Assembly (NCBI RefSeq): GCF_902459465.1
Contig: NC_047068.1
Coordinates: 13,043,195 to 13,107,194, forward strand
Source of the DNA: Asterias rubens
Lineage: Eukaryota > Echinodermata > Asteroidea > Forcipulatida > Asteriidae
Reading direction: 5' to 3'
DNA: 64,000 nucleotides
Position 1 is the stretch's first letter; every line of letters starts with the position of its first letter. Positions 20,061 through 33,200 of this stretch are shown here, one piece after another. A program made the translations under genes and the position numbers. The notes under the pieces are model-generated. The model had not been told where the DNA came from. It did not search any database and saw only the letters and a program-made list of their open reading frames with translations.

Positions 20061-20201
20061 TGATCACTATTTTTGATAAGAGTTTTTAAGCACTCGGGCA
20101 GGAGAAGGTAGAGAATATTTTGACTTCAATGATTATTGACTTGTCTAAATGCAAACATGTTGGGCCAATTTTGAAATGCACAAATAGATTATTTGGAAAA
20201 A

Positions 20202-20315
20202 TTTCCGTATGGCGCCACCACTTTTTCATTCGATATGAAATAATATAGTATTTAATTTACCTCAATGAGATATCCCTTTTTGTAAAAATGAGTGAAAAGG
20301 TGGTGGCGCCATACA
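20202..20315. repeat. Hairpin MITE found only in the left arm
   Basis: TCCGTATGGCGCCACCACTT pairs with GGTGGTGGCGCCATAC. The corresponding place in the right arm (around 45680-45760) lacks it. Confidence 0.75.
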
Positions 20316-22698
20316 AAAAGCTATCCCCAAAATTAATAAATTACGTGAGGATAAAGTTAGTATGATACTTAACAGGTTTTACCATTTTCTTCCAACAATT
20401 ATTTTACTATACAGGTTTCTGCAAGAATCTGCCAAGAATCAAGAGCCATTGAAGCCACTGCTTAGTGAGGCGAACTCACTGCCGACTACAAACATTAAAA
20501 ACTGTAACCAGAGTTAGCGGAACGTATTTAAAAACTGTAACCAGAGTTAGCTGAATGTCTATGGATTGTGTGGAAGCTGTGTGTGTGCTGTTTGTCTATG
20601 GATCCTGACGAAGAGTCGCCAAAGGATCAAGGTAGGGGCAAATTGCTTTATCCGACCTCCATCTTTTAAGGAAGCTAGTGCGAAATCACTTCCTTAATGA
20701 AACTTGGACTGCGTTTCCTTACGAAATCTCTTGACCAGACCTTATAAGATGGAACATTAAGTAAACCTCGTCATGTAGAACTAGAACAATAAAAAACCTC
20801 ATCAGGTAGAAGATACAGAAACCTTATCAGATAGAACTTTAAAAAAACCTCACTAAATAGAATATTAAAGAAACCTCATCAAATAGAACATTGAAGAAAC
20901 CTCAGAAACCTCATTAGAGAGCTTTGAAGAAACCAATATCAGATGGAAATTTGAGGAAACCTAGAATATTAAAGAAACCTCATCAGATGGAGAATATTAA
21001 AGAAACTTCCTCAGATAGAACAATGAAGAAACCTTTATCAAATTAAAGAAATTAAAGAAACCTCATCAGGTAGAATATTAAAGAAACCTCATCAGATATA
21101 CAGTATTATAGAAATACCATCAGATTAATTCATTAGGGCATTATTTAGATGGCAGTCAAGTCCAAAAAGGCGCACTGCGTTAAAGTTTGACCTATCAAGA
21201 AGAAAAACAAAAAAATAAGCATTTTCACACCAAAAAATAAAGGAGGTCGGATTTTGCAAGTTTGTCAAAGGAGACAAGACAGAGAAACAAGAGTGAAGAC
21301 TGCGAAAGGTAGCGAAGATCTAACCCGTTCTCTTGCAGAGTCCCACCCCTGTTGTAACTCCCATGCCCACTACAAGATGTTCCAGAAACTTGTTGATGTT
21401 GTCCTAAACGAAAAGTTTTTAAGGTGAAGTCACTCGGTCTCGGGGCTTTTTCTTGATTTGCATATTGGTCGAAGCCAATGATGCTTTTTAGTTAGAAGAC
21501 TATCAATCTTTCTGGAACTTTCCATTGGTGCTGAAACTTCAAGTCGTCAGTTGTCATATTTAGTTATAATGTAATTGTCATAACGTTCAGTGTCATATAG
21601 GGCTAACCACTACAATTTAATAAATGGTCACTTACTTGATGTAATCCATATAAGAGATAAACTTGATAGGGTTAATAAACTAATATAAAATAATATGGTT
21701 TGATTATTATTTAGTCACAATTGTCATGATATTATATTTCAAGCATAACCTTAAGTACCAAATACCACTAAACAACTAACACGCTACTTGAGGTAAAATC
21801 CATTTGAAAATATTAAATTGTAAATAAGCAAACCATAAAGTATGTTTTGATTTAATACACTTTCCCTGAAAAATAAAACAAAATTACACCATAAAAAAAT
21901 TATGTCCTTTTTTACTGTGCCAATGGGCATTGTAATTAAAGGCTAGACCTTTTTTTAGGGTTATCTCAAACAACTAACTTATTCCTGTCAAATCTGCATT
22001 CATTACTTTGATAATAAAATGTTTGATATGGGAGTATTAAATACTTAATTTAGATATGCTAAATTAATATTTACATCTTCCTAACATCAACATTGAATCA
22101 ATTTTGAATGCAGCTGATTTTTAACTGAGCATAAATGAAAGCAAGTCCTTGAAATTGCAAACAATTAGTATGGTAATATACAAAACAAAATCTTAGCATC
22201 TAGCTGTAACTCTCGCTCTTTTGTAGGAAAAAAAGTCAACACTACTCTTTGCTTATCTGAAAGTAATCTGAGATAAGCTGCAATCAAAATTTCCCCGTCC
22301 GATCAACATTCATTTGATAGTGAATGTTTTGATTTAGGAGTATTAAATACATAATTTAGACAATGCAGCTAAATTAGTATTTACACTCCTAAAATGAGCA
22401 TTACATCAAAGATGAATGTAGGTATGGTACAAACAAAAGCAAGCCCTCTAAATTATTTTAATTGCGAATTACTTTCCAAAAATAAGTCAAATTGTTCGCG
22501 CTGCGAAAGACACAGAAAGACACAAGAAGGGCAAAGAAGAAGAGAAAGACAGAGGGGGGGAGCAAGTTGTCTTCATCTTGAGAAAGCAGAGAGGTCAGCC
22601 ATGAGAAACAGTGATACTAGGTTTGTATTGGTGGTAAGATAGTGTAGGCCTAGAGCAATGATAGTCTTGGCCTAGAGTAATGATAGTCTTGGCCTAGG

Positions 22699-23680
22699 TA
22701 GATTAACAATCGTTTTTTTCCCCAGCAATTATTAACAAACGTTTTTTCCCCAGCAATTATTAACAATCGTTTTTTCCCCAGCAATATTAACAATCGTTTT
22801 CCCCCAGCAATATTAACAATCGTTTTCCCCCAGCAATATTAACAATCGTTTTTTACCAGCAATATTAACAATCGTTTTCCCCCAGCAATATTAACAATCG
22901 TTTTTTCCCTAGCAATGTTAACAATCGTTTTTTTCCCCAGCAATATTAACAATCGTTTTTTCCCCAGCAATATTAACAATCGTTTTTTCCCAGCAATATT
23001 AACAATCGTTTTTACCCCAGTAATATTAACAATCGTTTTTCCGCAGCAATATTAAAAATCGTTTTCCCCACCAATATTAACAATCGTTTTTTCCCCAGCA
23101 ATGTTAACAATCGTTTTTTTCCCCAGCATTGTTAACAATCGTTTTTTTCCCCAGCAATATTAACAATCGTTTTTTTCCCCAGCAATATTAACATCCGTTT
23201 TTTCCCCAGCAATATTAACATCCGTTTTTTCCCCCAGCAATATTAACAATCGTTTTTTTCCCTAGCAATATTAACAATCGTTTTTTTCCCCAGCAATATT
23301 AACAATCGTTTTTTTCCCCAGCAATATTAACAATCGTTTTTTTCCCCAGCAATATTAACAATCGTTTTTTTCCCCAGCAATATTAACAATCGTTTTTTTC
23401 CCCAGCAATATTAACAATCGTTTTTTTCCCACAGCAATATTAACAATCGTTTTTTTCCCACAGCAATATTAACAATCGTTTTTCCCACAGCAAGATTAAC
23501 AATCGTTTTTCCCCCAGCAATATTAACAATCGTTTTTTTCCCCAGCAATATTAACAATCGTTTTCTTCCCTAGCAATATTAACAATCGTTTTTTTCCCCA
23601 GCAATATTAACAATCGTTTTTTCCCCAGCAGCTCTAACAATAGTTTTTTCCAGCATTAACAATAGTTTTTTCCCAGCAGC
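22699..23680 (+). repeat. 28-bp minisatellite, left arm
   Basis: About 35 copies of AGCAATATTAACAATCGTTT plus TTTTCCCC. The unit varies in the length of its T and C runs (25-29 bp). The mirrored array is at 42422-43312. Confidence 0.97.
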
Positions 23681-24281
23681 CCCTATCAACAATTTCCCCA
23701 CAATAACTTTTTACCTGTTTTTGTTTTCCACAGTCTGTTCTACAGTAGATGCTAGCGACGGTACACTAGAACTCATGGGTTGCTAGGTGACAGGTATAGG
23801 GTGTTGAGGTAGTCTAATAATACATCCAAGTTTGACTTAATGTAATCACAAATGATAACCTTTGTTTAGAACTTTTCTTCCAAGTATGCAGATTGTGTTC
23901 CCTCTGAAGATGAGCTAGTTAATGTGAACTGACAACTTCTTCAAGCAGGACTAAGTTGGATGTCCCTGGCGAGTGAGCAGATGTCAGTGAGTTCAAGTGT
24001 TTGCAGACAAAGTTCAGTCAAAGTTCCAGTATCGGGTATAAGTATTTGGTATCTCCCACAAGAGATCCAATAAATGTTTCGGTCAATGGTCGGTGATCTA
24101 CTACTCACAAACTCAACCGAAACAGTTATTGGTTACGACCGCTAAAATGTACCCCTGTAATTTGTTTTCTTCTGTGTCCCTGTTCTGTCTAAAGCAGATG
24201 TATTTGTCGCAGCCCTGGGGTACTGATGATAGTTTGGTAAAAAAGTTCATCAATGTGACAAGGCTAATTTCAGATTGATCC

Positions 24282-24476
24282 GGGCCCGATTTCATACAGC
24301 TGCTTAAGCACAAAAAAGTAGCTAAGCACAACAAAATTGTGCTTACCAGAATAATGTTACAAGCCAAACGACCACTCCATGTGTACATATTTTGACCAGT
24401 CGTCTGCCTATTTATGCTAAGCATAAAATTGTTAAGCACTATTTTCTGCACCGTTTTCTGACTCTGATTTGATCCC
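24282..24476. repeat. GGGCCC MITE in the left arm
   Basis: GGGCCCGATTTCATACAGCT, CTTAAGCACAAAAAAGTAGC and TGCTAAGC..GCTTAGC blocks. The counterpart in the right arm is at 41643-41828. Confidence 0.7.
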
Positions 24477-24654
24477 ACGTACACAAGTATAAAAATGGCT
24501 ATTATATTAGACCCAGTTATGATGGTGCAATTCCAGAAAAGATGACTATTCTTCACAAACCGATCTAAATATACTACTGGGTACTTTTTCAACCTTACTT
24601 AGCTATATGCAGCACACCAAGCTAAACCAATCACACGAACCATCTCTGCTCTGG

Positions 24655-24775
24655 CACACATTTACTCCTGATGAAGGGTCATGCCTGGGATTTGAATCCA
24701 ACCCGTCTCATTAATTTATCATCTACGAGTCATGCACTTAAACGCTCGACCATCACAATAACTGCTAACCTTTCT
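24655..24775 (-). repeat. tRNA-derived SINE head, left arm
   Basis: On the minus strand: GTGATGGTCGAGCGTTTAAG, then GGTTGGATTCAAATCCCAGG about 55 bases later. The spacing and long variable region recall a Ser/Leu-type tRNA. The 3' half is too degraded for a functional tRNA. Confidence 0.6.
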
Positions 24776-24961
24776 GTGGATACATTTTTTTCTTCTAGAT
24801 TATGTTTCTTCTGAAGTTGATGAAGTAGTCTTGACTGAAGTCTCCATCCGAGATGATCTACCAGCAAAGAATGAGACCATACTTGTATCGAGGCATGTAA
24901 GTTATGCGTATTAATAATCTACTTACTCAAAGAACAATTTCCCTACCGTTTAGAGGATCTT

Positions 24962-25150
24962 ATCGTGGAACAAACTCTGATAATTGTTGTTTTGGAAATC
25001 CAAATTAAACAAGCATCGACACTTATGTAATAGCTTTTGATTCGCTCGAACTAATTGGATTTAGACATTAGTTTAAGAGATTCAAAAGCTATTACATTGT
25101 GTCAAAGCTTTTTTATTTTGTCTTTGAATTATTAGAGTTTGTTCCACGAT
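24962..25150. repeat. MITE with ATCGTGGAACAAACTCT ends, left arm
   Basis: ATCGTGGAACAAACTCTGAT pairs with TTAGAGTTTGTTCCACGAT. A second inner inverted pair, TAATAGCTTTTGA / TCAAAAGCTATTA, lies inside. Confidence 0.85.
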
Positions 25151-25847
25151 CCTTGATTGTTCACTGATGCATCAACTGCAAGCACGTGCCCCTGTGCCCC
25201 AAATTCCCCTGTAGTGATAAACTGATTGTCAGATTCCCTGTATCCACAACGACACATAGTGTTAATTCTCAATTTATCAAAAAAGGGATCAGACTATTTC
25301 CCCTTCCAGCTTCAGTTTGGTTACGATGGTTAATGAAAGAAAAAATCCTGCACCACGATGACAGTTTACTAAGATTATTCCTTGTAACTTATGGGATGGT
25401 ATACATTTGGTTATACAAAAAAGAAACCAACAGAAACGTGTTTTTTTCGGTTTGTGTATCACAATTGCAAATTAGTATTCCTGCGTGGACATAACCGCTC
25501 CAGATTTTCGGCAATATCTGAAAACGCTACTATCTTTTGAAATTAAATTTTCAGGTTTTTGTTGCTGTTATATATCTACAAATCTACGGCATTGAAACAA
25601 ACAGTCGGTTCAAACTTTAAGTGATAACGGGTTTTTTTCTTTCTCCTGCAGTCTCTTTGATGTCGAGGCTAACACTGATGAGAGGAAGGATTTGATGGGC
25701 TGACCTGTTTTGTACTCCAGACACTCGGCAACCACCCGATGACGAAGGACTTGCTCAAGTTTAGCCATGTACTCAACAACGATGAACTTGTACACAAGTC
25801 CACTCCAGGGGGGATCGTCTAGATAGTTTTATGTTTACTCAATAGTC

Positions 25848-26183
25848 TTTAAAGACACTGGACACATTTGGTAACTCTCAAAGATCAGTATTTTTGCTTG
25901 TTCTTCCCAACATTATGCTTAAAAAAGTCTGCGATAATTTTGACTCAATTGGTCATCAAAGTTGCAGGCCAATAATGAAATAATCCATGTTGCACAAACG
26001 TGTGTACTTTAAGATGCATAAAAAATATTAAGACTTCAGGTCTGAGGTCTTTTAATATGCTCAAAAACTACGTTACTTTAGAGGGTGCCGTTACTCACAA
26101 TGTTTAAGTCCTCCATTGCATGCTCGTTACCAAGTATTCTCACAATTATTTTGAGTAATTACCAAGTGTCCAGTGCCTTTAAA
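25848..26183. repeat. MITE family A, copy 6 (left arm)
   Basis: CTTTAAAGACACTGGACACA to GTGTCCAGTGCCTTTAAAG, with the GGTCTGAGGTC centre. It is mirrored at 39783-40117, so it was present before the arms were copied. Confidence 0.88.
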
Positions 26184-26249
26184 GCTTACCTTTTTGTTAA
26201 CTTTTGTTATAACAACATTTAGTAATTACCTAAAGTACCCATCAAACCC

Positions 26250-26420
26250 TGGGTTTAATTTCATAGAGTTGCTTAGCACAAATATTTGCTTAGCATGAAA
26301 TTTCTTCCTTGATCCCGACAGGATAACCAACCAAATTTCTACGCGATTTTCAGGATAAACAAACAGCTGCTGGATACCAGTAACAAGCAACATGCAACAA
26401 ATGAAAATTTGGTTGTCAAT
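26250..26420. repeat. GGGCCC-type MITE remnant, left arm
   Basis: TTTAATTTCATAGAGTTGCT, TTAGCACAAATATTTGCTTA, then GACAGGATAACCAACCAAAT and its inverse further on. Mirrored at about 39560-39715. Confidence 0.5.
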
Positions 26421-26679
26421 CCTGTTTTTATCAACTTAAGTAACATCTTCACTCGCCAAACCTTAGCACACCCCACACACCGCCCACAAAATTAATGTCA
26501 GTTTTTGTTTAGAAAACGGGCATTTTGTCTATCTAGCGTTTAAACATGTTTTGTATTACACACATTAATGTGTTGATTAATTGCCCCATGGCAGATATCT
26601 TAGTTCAAAATGCGCGCGTTGTCCTTTGAAATAAGTATAATAAATGTTTTGAAAAAGTGTTATGTATAAAAAATTATTA

Positions 26680-27240
26680 TTTAAAGTCGATGTATACGTT
26701 TGGTAGTCACTCTTAAAACGAATGGCAATAAAAATTCATTGGTTAGTACCCTTTATCAGCGTTTTGTTGTATAACACTTTTTGAGAAACATTTCACTTCG
26801 AAGTAATGTGGTTATGTTAAAAGATGTTTTTCCCATCAAATTTGAATCTGAGAACCGTTACCGCGTAACGCTTCTTATGTTTTTTTTTTTTTAACTGGGA
26901 GTATTCTTCCTGTGTGGACGTAATTCTCTCCTTATTTTCTGCGATATCTCAAAAACACAACCACGCTTTGAAATGAAATGTTTATATCTTAGTTTTATTG
27001 TAGATATTTACATTTAAATATACCTTTATCATGGTGCAGCCATCTTGAATTGTTCTCATCGATATCAATGTAACCAAACCGAGGCTCGAAGAACAAAATA
27101 GTCTGGTTCCTCTTTGCAAAATGATTATTGGTATTCATTGTTGTTATCGGATAAAATGAACATGACCAAGGCGGATACAGCATGATAAAGGTCCATAAGA
27201 TTAAAATAATCAAATGGTTCAAAGCTTTAGTTCCAAAATA
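26680..27240. repeat. Unnamed dispersed element, left arm
   Basis: AAAGTCGATGTATACGTTTG, CACTTTTTGAGAAACATTTC and TTTCTGCGATATCTCAAAAA blocks. A diverged relative lies at 25440-25620 (GGCAATATCTGAAAACGCTA). Both are mirrored in the right arm. Confidence 0.5.
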
Positions 27241-27246
27241 ACCCAT

Positions 27247-30200
27247 TTAAAAGTGCACAAATTCAGGCAAAATTCGATAAGTACATTAGGCTATATTTTG
27301 TCCACATTTAAGAGCAACAATTGAAAAGTGCACAATTTTAGGCAAAATTCGATAAATACACATAGCTATAGTCTTGTGCACAATTTCAGGCAAAAAGTAC
27401 ACAAGGCTATAGTCTTGTTAACATTTAATAGCAAAAATTGAAAAGTGCACAAATTCAGGCAAAATTCGATAAATACACATTATGTAAAATTTCAGGCAAA
27501 AAGTACACGAGGCTATATAGTCTTGTGAACATTTTAGAGCGAAAATTGAAAGTGCACAATTTCAGGCAAAATTCGATACATACGCAAGGCTATATAGTCT
27601 TGTGCACATTTTAGAGCAAAAATTGAAAAGTGCACAATTTCAGGCAAAATTCGATAAATACACAAGGCTATAGTCTTGTGCACAATTTAGAGCAAAAATT
27701 GAAAAGTGCACAAATTCAGGCAAAAGGTACACAAGGCTATATTGCACATTTTAGAGCAAAAATTGAAAAGTGCACAGTCTTGTGAACATTTTAGAGCAAA
27801 AATTGAAAAGTGCACAATTTCAGGCAAAGTTCGATAAATACACAAGACTGTAGTCTTGTGCACAATTTCAGGCAAAACGTACACAAGGCTATAGTCTTGT
27901 GAACATTTTAGAGCAAAAATTGAAAAATTCACAATTTCAGGCAAAATTCGATAAGTAGACAAGGCTATAGTCTTGTGAACATTTAAGAGCAAAAATTGAA
28001 AAGTGCACAAATTCAGGCAAAATTCGATACATACGCAAGGCTATAGTCTTGTGCACAATTTCAGTCAAAAAGTACACAAGGCTATAGTCTTGTGACCATT
28101 TTAGAGCAAAAATTGAAAAGTGCACAATTTCAGGCAAAATTCGATAAATACACAAGGCTATAGCACATTTTAGAGCAAAAATTGAAAAGTGCACAATTTC
28201 AGGCAAAATTCGATAAATACACAAGGCTATAGTCTTGTGCATAAGTTCAGGCAAAATTCGATAAAAACACAAGGCTATAGTCTTGTGCACATTTAAGAGT
28301 TAAAAATTGAAAAGTGCACAAATTCAGGCAAAATTCGATACATACACAAGGCTATAGTCTTGTGCACAATTTCAGTCAAAAATTACACAAGGCTATAGTC
28401 TTGTGACCATTTTAGAGCAAAAATTGAAAAGTGCACAATTTCAGGCAAAATTCGATAAATACACAAGGCTATAGCACATTTTAGAGCAAACATTGAAAAG
28501 TGCACAATTTCAGGCAAAATTCGATACATACGCATGGCTATAGTCTTGTGCACATTTTAGAGCAAAAATTGAAAAAGTACACAAGGCTATATATAGTCTT
28601 GTGAACATTTAAGAGCAAAAATTGAAAAGTGCACAAATTCAGGCAAAAGGTACACAAGGCTATAGTCTTGTGCACATTTTAGAGCAAAAATTGAAAAGTG
28701 CACAATTTCAGGCAAAACTCGATAAATAGACATGGCTATAGTCTTGTGCACAAATTCAGGCAAAAGGTTCACAAGGCTATAGTCTTGTGAACATTTAAGA
28801 GCAAAAATTGAAAAAGTACACAGTCTTGTGAACATTTTAGAGCGAAAATTGAAAAGTGCACAATTTCAGGCAAAGTTCGATAAATACACAAGGCTATAGT
28901 CTTGTGCACAATTTAGAGCAAAAATTGAAAAGTGCACAATTTCAGGCAAAATTCGATAAATACACAAGGCTATAGCACATTTTAGAGCAAAAATTGAAAA
29001 GTGCACAATTTTAGGCAAAATTCGATAAATACACAAGGCTATAGTCTTGTGCACAAGATCAGGCAAAATTCGATTAAAACACAAGGCTATAGTCTTGTGA
29101 ACATTTTAGAGCAAAAATTGAAAAGTGCACAACTTCAGGCAAAATTCGATAAATACACAAGACTGTAGTCTTGTGCACAATTTCAGGCAAAAAGTACACA
29201 AGGCTATAGTCTTGTGAACATTTAAGAGCAAAAATTGAAAAAGTACACAGTCTTGTGAACATTTTAGAGCGAAAATTGAAAAGTGCACAATTTCAGGCAA
29301 AGTTCGATAAATACACAAGGCTATAGTCTTGTGCACAATTTAGAGCAAAAATTGAAAAGTGCACAAATTCAGGCAAAATTCGATAAATACACAAGGCTAT
29401 AGTCTTGTGCACAATTTAGAGCAAAAATTGAAAAGTGCACAAATTCAGGCAAAAGGTACACAAGGCTATAGTCTTGTGCACAATTTAGAGCAAAAATTGA
29501 AAAGTGCACAAATTCAGGCAAAAGGTACACAAGGCTATAGTCTTGTGCACATTTTAGAGCGAAAATTGAAAAGTGCACAATTTCAGGCAAAATTCGATAA
29601 ATACACAAGGCTATAGCACATTTTAGAGCAAACATTGAAAAGTGCACAATTTCAGGCAAAATTCGATACATACGCAAGGCTATAGTCTTGTGCACATTTT
29701 AGAGCAAAAATTGAAAAAGTACACAAGGCTATATATAGTCTTGTGAACATTTAAGAGCAAAATTGAAAAGTGCACAATTTCAGGCAAAGTTCGATAAATA
29801 CACAAGACTGTAGTCTTGGTCACAATTTCAGGCAAAAAGTACACAAGGCTATAGTCTTGTGAACATTTAAGAGCAAAAATTGAAAAGTGCTCAAATTCAG
29901 GCAAAAGGTACACAAGGCTATAGTCTTGTGGAACATTTAAGAGCAAAAATTGAAAAGTGCACAATTTCAGGCAAAGTTCGATAAATACACAAGACTGTAG
30001 TCTTGTGCACAATTTCAGGCAAAAAGTACACAAGGCTATAGTCTTGTGCACATTTTAGAGCAAAAATTGAAAAGTGCACAAATTCAGGCAAAAGGTACAC
30101 AAGGCCATAGTCTTGTGCACATTTTAGAGCAAACATTTAAAAGTGCACAAATTCAGGCAAAATTCGATTAAAACACAAGGCTATAGTCTTGTGAACATTT

Positions 30201-33200
30201 TAGAGCAAAAATTGAAAAGTGCACAACTTTAGGCAAAATTCGATAAATACACAAGGCTATAGTCTTGTGCACAATTTCAGGCAAAAAGTACACAAGGCTA
30301 TAGTCTTGTGCACATTTAGAGCGAAAATTGAAAGTGCACAATTTCAGGCAAAATTCGATACATACGCAAGGCTATATAGTCTTGTGAACATTTTAGAGCA
30401 AAAGTTTAAAAGTGCACAAATTCAGGCAAAAGGTACACAAGGCTATAGTCTTGTGCACATTTTAGAGCAAAAATTGAAAAGTGCACAGTCTTGTGAACAT
30501 TTTAGAGCGAAAATTGAAAAGTGCACAATTTCAGGCAAAATTCGATAAATACACAAGGCTATAGCACATTTTAGAGCAAACATTGAAAAGTGCACAATTT
30601 CAGGCAAAATTCGATACATACGCAAGGCTATAGTCTTGTGCACATTTTAGAGCAAAAATTGAAAAAGTACACAAGGCTATATATAGTCTTGTGAACATTT
30701 AAGAGCAAAATTGAAAAGTGCACAATTTCAGGCAAAGTTCGATAAATACACAAGACTGTAGTCTTGGTCACAATTTCAGGCAAAAAGTACACAAGGCTAT
30801 AGTCTTGTGAACATTTAAGAGCAAAAATTGAAAAGTGCTCAAATTCAGGCAAAAGGTACACAAGGCTATAGTCTTGTGGAACATTTAAGAGCAAAAATTG
30901 AAAAGTGCACAATTTCAGGCAAAGTTCGATAAATACACAAGACTGTAGTCTTGTGCACAATTTCAGGCAAAAAGTACACAAGGCTATAGTCTTGTGCACA
31001 TTTTAGAGCAAAAATTGAAAAGTGCACAAATTCAGGCAAAATTCGATAAATACACAAGGCTATAGTCTTGTGCACAATTTCAGGCAAAAAGTACACAAGG
31101 CTATAGTCTTGTGCACATTTAGAGCGAAAATTGAAAGTGCACAATTTCAGGCAAAATTCGATACATACGCAAGGCTATATAGTCTTGTGAACATTTTAGA
31201 GCAAAAGTTTAAAAGTGCACAATTTCAGGCAAAATTCGATAAATACACAAGGCTATAGTCTTGTGAACATTTTAGAGCAAAAATTTAAAAGTGCACAAAT
31301 TCAGGCAAAATTCGATAAATACACAAGGCTATAGTCTTGTGCACAATTTCAGGCAAAAGTACACGAGGCTATAGTCTTGTGCACATTTAGAGCGAAAATT
31401 GAAAGTGCACAATTTCAGGCAAAATTCGATAAGTACATTAGGCTATATTTTGTCCACAATTTCAGGCAAAAGGTACACAAGGCTATATATGGTCTTGTGA
31501 ACATTTAAGAGCAACAATTGAAAAGTGCACAATTTCAGGCAAAACTCGATAAATACACAAAGCTATAGTCTTGTGCACAATTTCAGGCAAAAAGTACACA
31601 AGGCTATAGTCTTGTGAACATTTAAGAGCAACAATTGAAAAGTGCACAATTTCAGGCAAAATTCGATAAATACACAAGGCTATAGTCTTGTGCAAAATTT
31701 CAGGCAAAAAGTACACAAGGCTATAGTCTTGTGAACATTTAAGAGCAACAATTGAAAAGTGCACAACTTCAGGCAAAATTCGATAAATACACAAGACTGT
31801 AGTCTTGTGCACAATTTCAGGCAAAAAGTACACAAGGCTATAGTCTTGTGAACATTTAAGAGCAAAAATTGAAAAAGTACACAGTCTTGTGAACATTTTA
31901 GAGCGAAAATTGAAAAGTGCACAATTTCAGGCAAAGTTCGATAAATACACAAGGCTATAGTCTTGTGCACAATTTAGAGCAAAAATTGAACAGTGCACAA
32001 ATTCAGGCAAAATTCGATAAATACACAAGGCTATAGTCTTGTGCACATTTTAGAGCAAAAATTGAAAAGTGCACAGTCTTGTGAACATTTTAGAGCGAAA
32101 ATTGAAAAGTGCACAATTTCAGGCAAAATTCGATAAATACACAAGGCTATAGCACATTTTAGAGCAAACATTGAAAAGTGCACAATTTCAGGCAAAATTC
32201 GATACATACGCAAGGCTATAGTCTTGTGCACATTTTAGAGCAAAAATTGAAAAAGTACACAAGGCTATATATAGTCTTGTGAACATTTAAGAGCAAAAAT
32301 TGAAAAGTGCACAAATTCAGGCAAAAGGTACACAAGGCTATAGTCTTGTGCACATTTTAGAGCAAAATTGAAAAGTGCACAATTTCAGGCAAAGTTCGAT
32401 AAATACACAAGACTGTAGTCTTGTGCACAATTTCAGGCAAAAAGTACACAAGGCTATAGTCTTGTGAACATTTAAGAGCAAAAATTGAAAAGTGCACAAA
32501 TTCAGGCAAAAGGTACACAAGGCTATAGTCTTGTGGAACATTTAAGAGCAAAAATTGAAAAGTGCACAATTTCAGGCAAAGTTCGATAAATACACAAGAC
32601 TGTAGTCTTGTGCACAATTTCAGGCAAAAAGTACACAAGGCTATAGTCTTGTGCACATTTTAGAGCAAAAATTGAAAAGTGCACAAATTCAGGCAAAAGG
32701 TACACAAGGCCATAGTCTTGTGCACATTTTAGAGCAAAAATTTAAAAGTGCACAAATTCAGGCAAAATTCGATTAAAACACAAGGCTATAGTCTTGTGAA
32801 CATTTTAGAGCAAAAATTGAAAAGTGCACAACTTTAGGCAAAATTCGATAAATACACAAGGCTATAGTCTTGTGCACAATTTCAGGCAAAAAGTACACAA
32901 GGCTATAGTCTTGTGCACATTTAGAGCGAAAATTGAAAGTGCACAATTTCAGGCAAAATTCGATACATACGCAAGGCTATATATATAGTCTTGTGAACAT
33001 TTTAGAGCAAAAGTTTAAAAGTGCACAATTTCAGGCAAAATTCGATAAATACACAAGGCTATAGTCTTGTGAACATTTTAGAGCAAAAATTTAAAAGTGC
33101 ACAAATTCAGGCAAAATTCGATAAATACACAAGGCTATAGTCTTGTGCACAATTTCAGGCAGAAGTACACGAGGCTATAGTCTTGTGCACATTTAGAGCG

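Larger units (their letters stand above)
20598..25822 (+). pseudogene. Decayed exon set in the left arm
   Basis: Segments with good splice borders: 20598-20631 (MDPDEESPKDQ, donor GTAGGG), 21339-21423 (acceptor TCTCTTGCAG, SHPCCNSHAHYKMFQ..VLNEKFL, donor GTGAAG), 25652-25822 (acceptor CTTTCTCCTGCAG, LFDVEANTDERKDLMG). Their phases join (1, then 2). In the last exon the frame breaks at DLMG; one missing base would continue LTCFVLQTLGNHPMTKDLLK to the TAG at 25820. Other phase-1 segments with acceptors start at 23734 (CSTVDASDGTLELMGC), 23892 (CVPSEDELVNVN) and 24799-24896 (YVSSEVDEVVLTEVSIRDD). I do not recognise the protein. The same set, with the same break, is in the right arm. The antisense 61-aa frame at 25610-25795 is a competing reading. 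Confidence 0.3.
19440..27246 (+). repeat. Left arm of the giant inverted repeat
   Basis: Nearly everything here recurs in reverse complement at 38712-47735 in the same order. Markers from outside in: TGACCCGGGA near 19478, CCATGGTAATAATGATTACG (19562), the MDPDEESP exon (20598), the 28-bp minisatellite (22699), the GGGCCC MITE (24282), the SINE (24655), the ATCGTGGAAC MITE (24962), MITE family A (25848) and CAAAATAACCC at the inner edge. It has its own insertion at 20202-20315. Confidence 0.92.

Noticed and set aside
22699-23680. CRISPR-like array of regular repeats
   Set aside because: The 28-bp units are contiguous with no unique spacers, and the DNA is eukaryotic.
25610-25795. 61-codon frame MYKFIVVEYMAKLEQ on the minus strand, mirrored at 40169-40354
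   Set aside because: It looks protein-like, but its strand has no splice signal at its end, whereas the opposite strand has an excellent acceptor and an exon-like reading. I prefer the opposite strand, without certainty.
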